From: Rotaria sp. Silwood1
Taxonomy: Eukaryota; Rotifera; Eurotatoria; Philodinida; Philodinidae
Direction: 5' to 3'
Length of the DNA stretch: 64,000 bases
NCBI GenBank assembly: GCA_905250075.1
Contig: CAJNOP010000016.1
Coordinates: 591,661-655,660, forward strand
Part shown: piece after piece, positions 44,952 through 60,800 of the stretch
Layout of the letters: each line of letters opens with the position of its first letter
Numbering within the stretch: position 1 is the stretch's first letter
Notes under the pieces: model-generated
Seen by the model: the letters and a program-made list of their open reading frames with translations, nothing else
What the model was told of the DNA's origin: nothing
Database searches by the model: none
Position numbers and translations under genes: made by a program

Positions 44952-47858
44952 ATAAATCATTGAGTAATTACATAACTTTCGCTTTGTGTTTTCATCATTT
45001 CCAAAATCTTTTTGTTTTTCCTTCTATCCTATTCAATGTCGAAAGAAAAAAAAAAAACTTCTTAATAACAATTGTCACTTTTGTTTTCTTCTGCATATAT
45101 ATATATATATATATATTGATTTTTCTTCGTTTTTTTTTGTTTTTTTTTGTTTACTTAGGCGGCTCAATCCAAATTAATATTGAACACCTACACAAGACTT
45201 TGATTATGATTTTTTTTCACTTCCATTTGTTTTTTTGTTCCTTTTTTTGATTGTGATTGGTAAATCTCAGTTGATCCACTTTTTTCTTGTTTCTCGGTTT
45301 TTCTATTGATTCCATACATGATTGTTTCAACTAGCCGAGTAACTTTTTACATTCATTGACCATTAGAACAACATACATTCATTCTTTCTTTTTCTTGCTG
45401 CAATGCAATAAAAACCAAAAATATTTTCTTTTTTTTTTTCTTAGATGTAAAATATCAATGCTTTTCGATGTGATCAGTGATATTTCGTCGAATAATCAAA
45501 TATTTATTTCAGGTAATAGAGGAAAGTTTAATATTATCAAAATAGATAAGATAACAACTAATTTTCGAAAATGTAGTGCTAGCTAGAAGAGTGTTGCCAA
45601 GATGGCGGACTCAATGAGTCAGGAGATTCATGGGAAAATTTTGCTAAAACTGTTCGAGTTTGGAGAACAGATCTAAAGGTTAAGGAATGACTCTTCTACG
45701 ATTAGGATCATTGGGTTCAAAATATTTGGACCCCGACCTAGTTAAACCGTATGTTTTTGTTCTTGATGAAATAGTCTAATGGAAATTGGACGGTCGTCCC
45801 GCAGATATGAAATGCGTTTTTCTAATCTTTTGTATTTTGTGACTAGTGCCCGTCAAGGTCTGTACCAACCCAACACAAAGAATGCCAATGAGTGGAAAAG
45901 ACTTCAACTGTGATAATTAACTAAAAAGCTGTTAATGGAATCTCGGTTGGATCAAAAATGTGAAACAGGACGTAGTTTTTCTTGCTAATCACAGAGAAAT
46001 TATTTTATTCTATTCCATAAGGAAGTAATTCAAATATTTTAACGAAATGTTATCGATTAGTGGTCTATGACCATATATTAATAATGTCTGTAGGAGACTG
46101 AAGCTTTTATCCTTCTACTACATTTTTTTAGATTGTGCCTCACAAACAAGATTGTAAATTGTAGTAGCATGAGAAATAAAGTTTAGCTAGACTATAAATA
46201 AGTTGAAAGAGAATAGGTTCAGTAATAATAAAAGGATATGGGTTCGATAGAGCAATTAAGAAAAATGAACATTGAAAAACTGAATAATTGAATGCTAATA
46301 TGACTCATGCATTGGATAAGTAAAACTGTAACTCAATATGCAAGACTACGAGGATCATTTAACTTCATTCTCGAAATTGAAAAAGGATATTTCATCATAC
46401 TCTCGTACTAACAGGTGGTGCAGATTAATTAACGACGACAGTCCAAAAAGAAATGATGTAAAACCTTTTTTGCTATAAGTTCAAACATACTACGAGATTC
46501 TATATGTTTTGACTTATGTTTCAAAATTTTAGAAGAAATAATTATTTAAGAGAAAAATTTTGAAGAAAAAAACTTAAAAATACCAATATAATCCTTGTCT
46601 AAAAGAATAATGTGATTGTTCCTTTTTATTTGGCTTAACCTTATTGTTATTCTTCGATTTAACAGTCACGCAATTTCGTTTAGAATGAAATTTTGCATTC
46701 GACGGCATAAGTCTTTTTTCCCATCGGATACTGTGAGGAGCCTCGCGAAATTCTTGGAAACATACAGCACAAAGTTCTCTATTCGTTGATACTAACCACT
46801 TTACTTTTAGAATCAATTTTCATGAATATAGAGTTATACAAATCAATGTATATTAGCAAAAAGATTGGAAATTGCATTGTTGTTTATCTTGTTTTGACAA
46901 GAAAAAGTTATTTAAGAAACTAATTCAAGTGCTTTGTTGAGCGGAAAAATTCACTGAGGAATAAGCATAGAGCGAGTATCTTTTTGTTTTCTGTACAAAA
47001 AAAATCTTCTTGCTGAGTACAATCAATTACTTTACAAATATTTAATTCAACATTTGCTCAAGAGAGAACCTCTCCAAATGTCAGATCACTCTTCGACCGA
47101 GACATTGCTCATTGATGAGTGCTAGAAATTAATAGAAAAGTCTAAAATTGTTTGATTTTCTAGATTATCGTTCTTGAGACATCGAAATTTTACTGGGTTT
47201 TCTCCTTTAGATTACATAAAAAAACCGACTTTCGAGTTTCGACTGTAAACTTTGCATGAACTAATTCCACTGAGAACTTAATTCATGTGGAGTTTGAAGT
47301 TGAAATTCGATTTTCCACATAAACTAAAAGGGACGAAAAATTCAGTACATTGTTGATATCTCAAGAGCGAAAGTCAGAATAACCAAACCATCCTAGATTT
47401 TTCGATTACTTATCAAATGAGCCTCGTCTCGTTCGAAAAGCGATTTGATAACCGGAGAGATTTTCTTGTAAGTATCGAAGTAATTTGAAGATTGTTAAAC
47501 GATAATAAAGAGTAATAGATGCAGACATACTACCCAGACAGAGATTGATCACTGAATATAATTGAATATAAAAGGATCGCATGTTCTATGCTAATATGAA
47601 TATAAGCATGAGAGCGAATGACTGCTGCTAGTAGAACTCCTATACCTTGTATAGAAAAAACGTCTGTTATGATTAATTCACCATATTTTACCGTTGTAAA
47701 CTTGATGAACATAAACAAAGAAAAAAAATAGAGAATAATCACCTCATAAAGAGAAATCGAAAAGAAAGTAACGCGTATTTTACATAGATAATAGAATATG
47801 TATCTATACCATATCCAATAATAATTCTCAAAAAAGTTGAACAAGAATAAAAATAACT
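44952..47858. other. Intergenic: PDCD6 3' flank, (TA)n, repeat remnants
   Basis: A (TA)n microsatellite lies at about 45095-45118. A segment at about 45600-45680 resembles one in TDRD3 intron 2 at about 16010-16130, sharing GACTCAGGA/GAGTCAGGA and TTTTGCTAAA. Sequence at 47070-47470 is a diverged copy of the repeat in FAM135 intron 9. No gene can be supported; the minus-strand frame at 46574-46816 and the hydrophobic one at 47530-47844 lack context. Confidence 0.45.
47070..47470. repeat. Dispersed repeat copy
   Basis: Collinear with 20380-20960. Shared blocks include TTTTCTAGATTATCG, CGAAATTTTACTGGG and GATATCTCAAGAGC, followed by CCATCCTAGATT. Confidence 0.5.
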
Positions 47859-48190
47859 TAACTCTTTGGAAACTTATCTTTCTTTTTCTCTTTTTCAGAT
47901 GTGATATAAAATATCATATACTTTATATCTTCTTTTCGATCTTCACAATCAGCTATATAATCGAATAAAATTTGTACAAGAAATATATCAACAGATGTTG
48001 TCATCTTAACAAATTCATTCAAAATGATCGATGTTTTTCCATCAATAAAATAAATACATCAAATATTCACAATTATCAATAATTAACTGACTATTTCATT
48101 AACAATAATAATTCACATGTGAAATTGATTAAATCTAGCATTATGAAGTGCTTGAAAATATGTTAATTGATTCATTGGAGTTATATTCAT
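47859..48190 (-). other. Protein-like open frames, possible unrecognised exons
   Basis: Two neighbouring minus-strand frames look coding: one near 48100-48190 reading MNQLTYFQALHNARFNQF and ending at a possible GTGAAT donor, and one from about 48045 to a TAA at 47859 reading NEFVKMTTSVDIFLVQILF, then DYIADCEDRKED and a Lys-rich end. I could not join them in frame with a proper acceptor. They may be two exons with an exon missed between, or a pseudogene. Confidence 0.2.
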
Positions 48191-48999
48191 CACCACTACT
48201 CTACGTTTGGATCGTCACCTAGGACTTTGGCGACAGAAGGATGATGGATGCATTCTCACAATTTTTTACGTCGCTACACCACTACCATCAAATGATTCAG
48301 TCTAAAACCAATGATTTATTCTTTCGATGTGTTTTAGACTTTTATTTTTTTACACGTTCATTTTGTCAATAGTGATAGTCTAGTCGCATCAATGATGTCT
48401 TTTTATATATCATATTGTTTTAATAATTTTGTTCATATTCAACTTTATAGTACTTGATAACGATAGAAGTGTTTCTTGTGCTTTGGAACCGAACCTAGCT
48501 GTTTTTATCTTTGGTATTTAACTTATGATCACACAAGTTCAACTAATAAATTGATAAATGATTACGTTGTATCGTTAGTTTGTGATCAATACTATTCTTG
48601 AAATATAGTTAAACTCAAACATAAAAGATAACATTTTGCATCTTCTTTTACAAGTGTTCAATAAGTACAAAACGAGACTAACACGGAAAGTTGAATATCT
48701 TTTCAAACTGCTCATTAACAGCAATAAAGTGAAATTTACAATCGTAGTCACAACGCAATTTCTTATTGTATTTAATACAGAAACAAATCACTCATATTGG
48801 CAAAGGTGAATAAAATACAGAAAAGAGTTGTATCATATCAAATCTATTATGTATTATTCGCTAATAGTTCTGTCTGATATATAAACCTCACTGTTTTGAC
48901 ACCTACAAAAACTTGGCAAAAAAAAACATTTTCTTCATCTTTAGTTATTTGTAAGTTAGAAAAATCTCATTGATTTTGGATTTTAGATAAAATTTTACA

Positions 49000-51900
49000 A
49001 TGGGTAAGAAACGTAAGATATCCTCAAGTGAAAACGATGAACCAGAAGTAGAAGAAGAAAATCAAGAACAAGAACAAGAACAAGCAATAACTTCAATCGA
49101 TCAATCTGAATCTAATGATGAAGTTGTTCATGTTTCTGAAACTAAAAAGAAAAAGACACCTGGTGTTATTTATCTTAGTCGTATTCCAAATAAAATGAAT
49201 GTTACAATAATTCGATCATATTTTGATCAATATGGTCAAACCGGACGAATCTATTTACAATTATCAAGTAAATAATTCTGTTTGTTTTTTCCTTTTCATA
49301 TTAATCGGTTGAAAACTTAAAAAGTTTTCAAGGATCAATTGAAATTTTAATTTCTTTTAGAATAGATCAAAATTTCAGGTCTTTTGCATATAGATAACTT
49401 TTAAATATTCTTAAACAAATAGTTTAAACCAGAACTGCTAGCTTGCTTCTTACATTTTAAAAATCAAACGTTGATGCCTTGTGGAATTTTTCGAGAGTAC
49501 TTTGATAATTTCATTCGATTTTAGCAGTTTAAACTGAACATCAATTTAGTGTTGTAGGACTTAAATTGACTGATAGAACAACTCGTTTAGATACATAACA
49601 ATGGAATCGTAAATATTGTATACGTGTTATTGCGAAAATTGATCGTCAAAGTCTAAATGTCCTTGTCTGTCATTATGAGTATTACTTATTTCTTACATTT
49701 TCTTTTACGTTTTCATTATATGTCTAGTTATATGTTGTTTTTGCTATGAACATTACATTTTTTCGATTAGGCAAGAAAGTATTGATAGAATTACAAAAAA
49801 TAATCTTGCGTTAATTCAAATCTCTCTTGTATGAAAAATATTTATGATCGTTGTCTATATGTTGTAATTTTATGCAAGACCTTGTTATTATCTTGCCTTA
49901 TGGGAAATAAACGAAATGAACAACTGAAATATGAATGATATATTAATACAGAGTAGGTCAGAAAAATGTAGCCTATTGACATCTCTAATGTAAACAATAT
50001 GAGTTTAATATTGTAAAACTACAATGATTAAACTAAACATTTGAATAAAGTTTCATTTTTCATGAATAACATTTTGTACCCGCATGGTATTTTTGTTGTC
50101 GACAACGATATATTCTATTGAACAAAAGCTAATCCAATCCTCTTTAAACTGAACTAAGACTGCAGTTATACAGCTGTTAGGGCGGACAAAAGTATAGTAT
50201 AGAATTGAAATTAAATGTTTCAACAGGATTAATTAATGCTATACTAAGGTACACTTTGCAGACATGAATGAATATTTTTATTAGTCAAAATTGTTGAATG
50301 AATATCAAGTAGATCGCGAACATTATAATTGGATAAATCCGATAGATCAAATGCTTAAAACTATCAGGAGACTATATCTGTTTTGTTGTACTTAATTGAT
50401 ACTTCCATAAGTAGTCAATCGCAAAAAACACGAGATTGTCAGAAGATTTCTTAATGTGTAGCACTTGTTGCGCTGATTATTTTGATTAAAAAAAATTCCA
50501 ATTTACTCAATATATCATAGTGCTAGAGTGAAAATACTCGCAAACGACAACGACCGCTTAGTAGTAGTCAAGAATAGCCGATGTTTTTGAATATTTTGAT
50601 CCTAACACCACGATTTATTGAGTAAACTTGAATATTCTTTCTCAAATGGGACAGTTCAATGAGCTCTACAAAGTTCTAAAGAAAGCAAAATCTCCCGAAG
50701 ACTCATACTTCGTGAATTTGGCATAGGCTCAAAAAATCCTTTTTTGCACAAGATTGATAGATTTGAATAGTAAGTCACAATTTTGATACAAACATCAATA
50801 GTTTTTGTCGTCTTCACCGACTGATAAGAACAGTGTTTATAATTAAACAGAATTAAAGAAAGTGTTGAGGTAATATTGGATCGTACATCGACAGTTACTT
50901 AAATTGAGGATCTTTGACAATTAGTATATACGTATATTAAAAATGTTTTTTTTTCAGTACAGTAAATCAGAAAACTCTTCTTTTGAAAATTATATTTCAA
51001 TGAACATAAACACATTCATGTTTCTTTAAGATATGAGTTCTAAAAAGAAGAAGCATTAACTATATTTCATCTAAATGACATACAAAAACTTAATGTTCTC
51101 TTATTTTATTTTCCACATGAAGATCTTATAAAAATATGTTAGAATTACAACTTTGCGCCGCCTATAGTATTCAAGGTATTTCATGCTGATTGAATTGATA
51201 TTATTTTAATTTTTTATGCATTTTGAATATGAACTGAGAATCTCTCTAACCATCTTGAAGAACCAAAAAGTGTGATTTATAGAAGTGTTTCATAGTAATA
51301 AGAGCGTAATACGAGAATATTGACTTACGTAATACTCACAAGGTTTATTTAAGTGTACATTTTTATTTCGTTTTGATCTTTTATTGATTCTACCGAACGT
51401 GAAAGACTATTTCTTTTTCTATAATAAAACTTGAAATTTTAATTTATTAAAAATTTCTTTTAAATCTATTTTTCTTCGGTAATAATTATTGTGTCTCTTT
51501 TTTTTTTTATAAAGAAAATGAAGATAAAAATAAACGTGAACGTGGACCAAAATATACTGAAGGTTGGGTTGAATTTAAATTCAAACGTGATGCTAAACTT
51601 ATAGCCAAACAACTTAATAATCAACAAGTTGGTGGACGGAGACGAACACCATGGTATGATGACATCTGGAATATAAAGTAAGTTAAATATTTATTTATTG
51701 TTCGTTTATTTTAATGTATTATCAATTAGATATCTATCGAAATTTCGTTGGGCTCATCTTCATGAACGATTTCAATATGAAAATGAAGTACGAAAAAAAC
51801 GATTACGACAAGAAGTACTTCAAGCTAAACGTGAAGCAAATTTGTACATTGAAAATGTTGAAAAAGGTCGTAAATTACGTAAACTTGAAAAAAAAATGAA

Positions 51901-52054
51901 AACATCATCAGAAGATTTAAATATTCGTGAATGGCATTATGATCAACAAGATCCACATGAAGCTGCTAAACGACGTAAAACTAAAAAGAAAGAACAACAA
52001 CAACAATCCACTGGACTTACTGAAAATTTGTTAAAACAAATTTTTCCATCTTAA
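49000..52054 (+). CDS. ABT1: ABT1 / Esf2, RNA-binding ribosome biogenesis factor
   Basis: Nucleolar RRM protein of the small-subunit processome (yeast Esf2), also described as activator of basal transcription 1. Three exons, 49000-49267, 51515-51677 and 51730-52054, join in frame and give 251 residues. An acidic, Glu/Gln-rich N-terminus leads into the divergent RRM: GVIYLSRIPNKMNVTIIRSY, YGQTGRIYLQ, YTEGWVEFKFKRDAKLIAKQ. The family signature GGRRRTPWYDDIWNIKYLSKF follows, then HLHERFQYENEVRKKRLRQE and a basic C-terminal helix ending ENLLKQIFPS. Intron 1 is 2.2 kb (49268-51514) and falls inside the RRM; intron 2 is 52 nt. The start is the first ATG after an AT-rich leader. Confidence 0.95.
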
Positions 52055-55000
52055 AAATAAAACAAAACAATAAATAAATTTTTTCATAAAGATTTGATAC
52101 AGCTGAAAAAATAAAGTTAAAATATTGACACAGAAACGTTTCATGCTATGCATAGAATATGTAACTTGATCATTTTATTTTCAATGCATAGAAGAAGTGT
52201 GCAATACTAATAGAATCAATAGCACAGCATGACGATTAACATGCATTAGACATTTCATTGCCACAAGCATAGACATCAACCTGATCAAACATTAGACAGT
52301 CGAATGTCATCGGCTTAAGTGAAAAGGAAAAATCCTATTCAATGTATATCCATCTTCTAAATCGAATATATACTTCTGATTCGAATTTCAATATAAAGCA
52401 TTAGACGATTGAAATTCTGAATAATGAGTAAAACGAAACATATTTCCTCTGTTTTCGATAGTATTTCATTTTATTTTCTGTATTATTCAATTGATAACTA
52501 GCTTTAGGCATTGAGATACGATTTATGCTTGTACTTATCTTTTCTAGCGTATGTTTATTCAAATTAGTTTAGCCAATTTTCCTGTTCATCGAATGAATGC
52601 ATTTCGTTCTTTCTATAGTAATGGAACAAGTTAAACAAACATTCTCTTATTCTCTCCTGACAATTTCTCCGCCTTACTCAATTCAAACAAGCATAAGAAA
52701 CGAACGAATAGAAATTTATGTTGTTCTTTTTTGAGATTTCATCACTGTGAGAAGTGTGGAACTTCTGTTCATTCAATTTCAAGTTCTTCGCAAACAATCG
52801 AAAAAAAAAAGAATCGTACTTTTGAGAATAGTGCATTACACTCAATTCTATATATTTTTAGGTCTATAGAAAAGAAAAATATATGTGCAATACCCGAGGG
52901 TCAATCAGTTGTTGCCTTGAATCAACAACCATTAGTCTTTAACCGATAAAAATTGATGGGAGGAACAGTGGGACGAAGAGAAAAAAAAACAACATACTAA
53001 TCATATCTAACTTTGTCTCATCAATCAAACAGTTGTGTTCAATTCTCATGAATGGAAAACAAAAAAACAACAGAAGAAGAACCTACTTAATTACAAAGTT
53101 TTATTAAGACTAACACAAAACATATATTTGACTATCTTCATTTAATATTCATTCTTATTGCTTATATAAGAAATCATATTTAAAGTTAGACTGATTAAAA
53201 CAAATATTTCAACTGTTATTTTTGTTGCTATTTGATTTGCACATAGTTAATCGAAAAAGTCAAGTACATTTTTCAAACGATGAATTTTAACTATCAACTG
53301 CATATTTTCACCTAGATCACGATTATATATACATATATATCTAATTCCGAATGTATATTTGAAATAAGTCATGGATAATATTTTTTGTCTTCAGGCAATA
53401 TTAGTTTTTACAACTTAATGATTTTTATAGAAGATTTTATTCAAAAAAAAAAAAAAGAAAAAAAAAGACTTAACACATCTGTAATTTCCATTAGAGAATT
53501 CCTTTTTTTTTATTTATGTTTATATAGACTTACAACAGATATCAAAAGTAATCAAGATTGAGCCAAATTAATTGTTTTCTTAACATTAACTACCATATGT
53601 GAATGTTGTTCGGTTCATTCGTATGAGATGATCAAACATAATGTTTTACCGGATGATGAGTGAATTAAATATTCATTTCAATTTTTATTAATAGAAACTA
53701 ATACGAATGATTGTGAGTACTTATGAGTATATATATATATATATATTTCTACATGAGGAGAAAAAACATTTTGCAATCGTTCTGAGTGCTTAAGAGAAAA
53801 AAACAAAGAAGAGAGGCTAGGATAACAAAGTTTGTTATGAGACCTCGTCGATGAATGTGTATTTATGTTACAAATCTGTATAAATATATGCTTTGATCAT
53901 GAAAAAAAACTAATCCATTAGGATACAAAAGAAACGATCATGAAAGATGCAGAAAGGAAAAGTATAAGATGAAGATAGGCATGTAACTAACAACAGATTC
54001 ACTGTTCTTTAATATAACCATAATGCTGTTCATCCAAAATCACAAATCAATCAATCCATCAATTCGTAAGTGAATATATCAATGATCACAAGTTTATTTT
54101 CTGGAATGAAGAAAAAAAACTGCGGCTCGTGTTATTTGATTTATTTCATTCTACATTTTTATACCTTCCAGCTAACAAACGAAACCTTTTATATATAAAT
54201 CACTACAACAAAAATAGAAAAAAAAACAGATGAACACCTTGTGTTGATTGACGATGGCTATGTGTTTATACAAATATTATTTCAACGACGTCACTGATCT
54301 TAAATGACCGCATGACGAACTTAACCCGACACTAATTATATCCAATAGGCAAAATCAAAGTTTGATTATGCGGCGCCTAAAGAATGGATTATCGACATGT
54401 GTCAAAGATCGTTTTATTTTTCAGATTGATACTAACTGGTAAAAACAGTCTTTTCTCATTCAATAAACATCATTCTTAACATTCAAATGCTTAAAAAACG
54501 TAGTGAATTTAGAGAGATGCGATCACTTTTTCTCTCCGAAACATTTTTCTCAGAAAAAAATCAGCAATTCGCTGTGTAATGAACTGGAAAACAGACTTTG
54601 TGACTATGATTGTCTCTCTTTCACAAAATCCTAAATGTACCATTGTTTAGCAGCAGAAGTCCATTGATAATGTAATTTATAATTATCATATCAATGAAAA
54701 AGTGTCTTTATCTTGATTTTAATTAACTTATCAATAAATCATGTTGCTTTTTTTTAGTTTTAGTTTTTTTTTTCTTTTTTGCTCTAGTAGAACAGGCACG
54801 ACTTGTCAAATGTGTAATAGCAACAACATTCTTTCTCCTGGACGACGAACGATATAAAAAGAGAAATCGTTTTGATTGGTCAAAAATTCTGATTCGTGTA
54901 ACAGAAAAAAGAATGTCATCGGCAATAACGATTGGCAGCAGAAAAGGAGTACAACAAGAGAGCGAAGAAAAACTCGACTGGATTTGTTATTCTTATAATG

Positions 55001-55444
55001 ATGAAAGAAAAAAAATTGCTTGATGAGTAAGCATATGTTAGTAGCAGTCTCTTTGCGCTTGTTATATTATTCTTGATTATCGGGAAGAACTTGTATTTAT
55101 TTAATCAAGAAAAAAAAATCTTCGTGTCCAAGGCTGTGGAGAAAAAGCAATAGAAAGAGAGAGAGAGAAAAAGTAATAAAAACAGTCGATCAAATCGTAA
55201 TTTCTGTTTATTATTACGAAAAACATACATTCGTCTATCCCCCAGTTGATTTCTTTTTTTTTAATGTTATACACCGACTAGACCCTTGTTTGTTTTATTT
55301 GGCTTATAGTATTGATGTTATTGTTTTTTTTCTTTTTTTTTTGTTATTAAAATAATCACTGTGATAATCAATTAATATTTTAATTCTTTCCTGTTTGTTT
55401 CTCTCATTAAACAATAAAACAAAATACAAAACGAAAAAAAAGAG
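52055..55444. other. 3.4 kb gene-free region upstream of the FOXC-type gene
   Basis: No supported coding frame. It holds poly-A/T runs, a (TA)n run at about 53728-53747, a GA-rich run near 55158-55170, and slightly less AT-rich stretches around 54250-54400 and 54820-54960. By position it should contain the forkhead gene's promoter and possible enhancers; no motif is assigned. Confidence 0.45.
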
Positions 55445-56952
<1,508 letters not shown>

Positions 56953-57301
56953 AATTTTCTTATTCTTTTTTTTTTCCTTTTCTTTTTTTTTAATGTAGAT
57001 AGTGCTTTTGTGTGTGTGCATTTATGATCTCATCCTTTATTTTCAAAAATATGATCCATTCTCTTGCTTTGTGATTATTGTGTTTATATGTCCGTATGTG
57101 TGTATCAATCAATGAGCAAAATATAGATACTTGCAAAATTGTCAACATATTTGTTTGAGATTATAAAAGAAAATTGTGCCTTTTTTATCAGTGATATTCC
57201 TCCTAGTAATTTTTCTCTTGTTTAATTATTTTTTCGTTGTGAGTGGTGTGACGATATGAGATAACCGAACCAAACATTGGACATTTTTCATGTTAGTAAA
57301 A

Positions 57302-57822
57302 ACTTTATTATTATTTCTAGGGCAGAATCACTTACATGTAAAATACTAGTGTCTTGTATAGGTAGAGTTTTTCGCAATCGGATCCGGAACGGAACTAATC
57401 CCCATCCGGCACAAGCTTTCAAGCTTTTATTTTAAATGCAAAAATGTACTATTTAGTTTCTTTCATAAATAGTAACAAATCATGATCGAACCCATTTTCA
57501 CTTCAATACTCTTTTTGTAATTTAAAAGATTGAAAAAGTAAAACTATTTTGAAACGCTGAGAACGCATTAATTGCTGGTTCGAGTGCCGGATACTCAACC
57601 CAGTTTCAGAATACTAGAAAATATTCACAAAACGGCTAGCAGAGATATTTTGGAATGGAATATAGAGTTTCCGATGCATTTTTACATCCTGATTTCGAAA
57701 ATCATACTTATTTCCAATACAAAGAAAAAGAATATTCCATTTTCAAAATTTGAAAATACTAAACGTTTTTGTCTTGGGTACTTTACATGTAAGTGACTCT
57801 GCTTTCATAATAATAAGCTAAT
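57302..57822. mobile_element. Non-autonomous element with about 45 bp terminal inverted repeats
   Basis: TTATTATTATTTCTAGGGCAG... near 57305 pairs with CTGCTTTCATAATAATAA near 57820. Within this, CACTTACATGTAAAATAC (57330) pairs with GTACTTTACATGTAAGTG (57778). The interior is not palindromic and has no transposase. No clear target duplication was found, so the exact ends (57302-57822 or 57323-57801) are uncertain. Confidence 0.55.
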
Positions 57823-60800
57823 GAAACAAAAAATCTCGAAGTGTATGTGCCAGTTTCTTTTCTTATGTTTTGAGAATTCTTGCTTGTCATATAGATTTTC
57901 TCTCTTTAGAAGTTCGAATCATAATAATAGGAATCATCACTTTTCCTGTTATTGTGATGTATTATATGGAACTATACTGATGATAGAAGCTTTACTTTTT
58001 AACAATAACTCATAGTCAAGTGACCGGTTAAGTGATCTTCTGTAGCATGTAACTGCATACTTTTTAATGATAGACCATACTCATTAATAAAGTAATTTTT
58101 TAAGATGATTTCATTTTTTACTTTCTACAGAATGTTCAGTTGTATATGCGCTCAAGATCTATGTCACTATAGTTGATATATAAGTTATCATACAATAGAG
58201 GAGTCAATATTCGTTGAACATGATGATTTTCCTAAAGTATTGAATATTTTTCCGAACACTAAAAACGTTTTTCTGATGTAGTAATTCCCTATTCTAATGA
58301 TACTTATAAAGAAGAAAATTGAAAGAAAATAAAATTAGCGCAGAGTATAGGCACTACTTTTTGATAATTAGTTCAGAACAAGATGAATAATATTAATAAT
58401 CTATTGAGTATTATCAGAAAATAGGCCTTGTGCAGGAGTGCACCAAGAGTAGAATTGAGGAGTGACCTCAATCTTGAAAAGTTTTCATTTTTCTCCAGTG
58501 GAATTCAAGTGTTTTATTATTTTTTTGCTCACAGATTTCTAAGAATATGTTCAAGCTCACGCCCCACGCTGCGGTCCACTTTATCGCCAGAGTCTTTCCA
58601 TTGACCTCTGGAATCATCGTTCTCCTCCTTCTGACGACTTGGGAATACCTCATGTCATTATGTATATCTACAAGAAACTGATTGAGATATATGTAACAGA
58701 TAAGCTTATCTAAAGTTCACAATCATCACTTCACTCGGTATAAAGAAAGAAAAATACCGTTACTAAGTAGTTACGTTATTAATTCACGTCATCACTTTTG
58801 TAAGTTCCGCTGGCTTATTGAAATTTTGCCAGCACAGCTAGTGAACCGATGGCCCTGAAGCTTGATCTAATCTATAGATAACCGTATTGATTAATATGAT
58901 TGTCATTAAAGAAAGATCAGTTTTTAAAATCTTCATGTCTATTATGATTAGTATATGTATTTGCGTTTTCATTCACTGACCAAATTAGTATTTAAAAAAA
59001 ATATTCTTAAGCAGTTTGTAGGATTTCGTGTGACAAACGAAAAACTAACATATTTGTTTTATTTTTACGGGTATGAATAGAGATAAGTGATAGCTTATGG
59101 TTTTTCTTCTTATCTTACAATCCATTTTCTTGTAACTCTTATTCGAAAGACTTATTACTTGATGCGAAAAGTCGTACTGAAAAGGTGTGGCTTAATTTGC
59201 TTTTTTGTTGCGTCTTCTTGTTAAAAGTGTTCTGTGCAATTTGCCAATGACATTTTTAATGTAAAATTTGTAAAAAAGAAATTAATTCAATATTATCAAA
59301 ACTAAAGATAGTCTACATAGCTCCAAGAGGAATACGGCGGACTTCAAGACTTTATGTAACTTTCCAAGACTTCAGGAGATTTTATGAGATTTCATAAAAC
59401 TTGACGAGATTTCACATGACTTCATGAGAATTCGTGAGGCTTCCAGTCCAAAGTCTCCGCTGTTTCTTCTTCGCAAAACTCTCTAGAAGCCCAAGGCACT
59501 CGTAGAATACGGATGAAACAGAAAAAGCAGAGTACAATCGAGATCAATCAACGGTAACCGAGAAATATTGTCAGTTATCCGGCAGTATACTCGAGTGTTG
59601 TACGGTTGGTTTACCGACATACCTTTTTTGTGCGATTTGGAACACATGGAAAGTAGTGGACGATTCGTTTGTTTGAGGTTCGTTGCATGAAAAATCGAAT
59701 TCGAAAATTGCGAGAATTCAGTTAAGGAGTCAGATTTCTCGACCCTTACAATCTTCAATTAAGCTTGATAAAAAAGTATAGTTTTTGAAAAATAGGCTTT
59801 TCTCGATGAAATATTAAACTTCAAGAAATTCATGTTACTTGGTTAAATAACTATCGAATAACGATAAATTTTCTCCTCTATATCGATTATCGATAGATTA
59901 GTTATCGTCATCGTTGTAGCTCTATTGTAAGCTCTTTTTCTTGCAATAGAACACATCTTTTAATTGATTAGTTTCTCGAAAAATTCAATCTTTAATTCGT
60001 ATAGTTATATATAAATATGACTAGTGTACAAGATTTAGAGCTGAAAGTCTTAAAAGACTCTGATCAAATCCATATACAGACATTTGGACTCTCAAAACAT
60101 CTTTTCCAAAAGTCTCAAAATCGTTTGGGTTTTCTGAAAAACCTTTTAAATTAAAAACTATGAAAAAATGAGTTATAATGGAAGACTTGAGATCTTCTAT
60201 TGTAGGAGGTCTAAGGTAGGACCGGAACTAGAATGAGAAATATCTGTGCTGTTCCATTGTTATTGATCACTAATGTTATTTAACATTTATTGCTGGTCAT
60301 CAATATAAAGTAACTCAGAAAATATACATTTAATGATATATATAACACTGACCAGTGGTCACTTGTACTTAGCTCGTTGTATCTGTTGTCAATATGTTTG
60401 AACTTGTATTGGAAGTTGATTCTTATATTCTAATTTTCATTCTGAAACTTTTTTACAACTATTTCCTCCATTCAAATAAATATAAATTTAAATCTATATG
60501 TTAATCTATCAGATGAATATATTACCATCGATTAGAACTTGGATCTTGGTAATTTTATATCAGATGGCACTGACAAAAATCTTTCTTAGATGGATACTTT
60601 CAAGCAGCATTACCATAACTGTTACTACAGTAGTATAAGACATTTGATGAAAAAATCAAAGTTATAACTTTTGTAATTTGAATGATGTCCAATACAGTGT
60701 AGCCAATGATCGAGATTTTGATTTGAAAAAAGTATTCTAGCTCTTCAAAGGTCAAAAAAATGGTCAAGTTTTGGTCACGGTACAGGAAAGTACATCTTCC

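Noticed and set aside
44960-45250. 96-codon open frame after PDCD6
   Set aside because: Phe/Ile-rich translation of T-rich 3' flank including a (TA)n run; begins after the PDCD6 stop.
57570-57600. Possible tRNA B box (GGTTCGAGTGCC)
   Set aside because: No A box or clover-leaf stems can be formed upstream; it lies inside the TIR element at 57302-57822.
58440-58680. Less AT-rich patch with open frames on both strands, considered as a retrogene fragment
   Set aside because: No frame gave a recognisable protein and no splice or element boundaries were visible.
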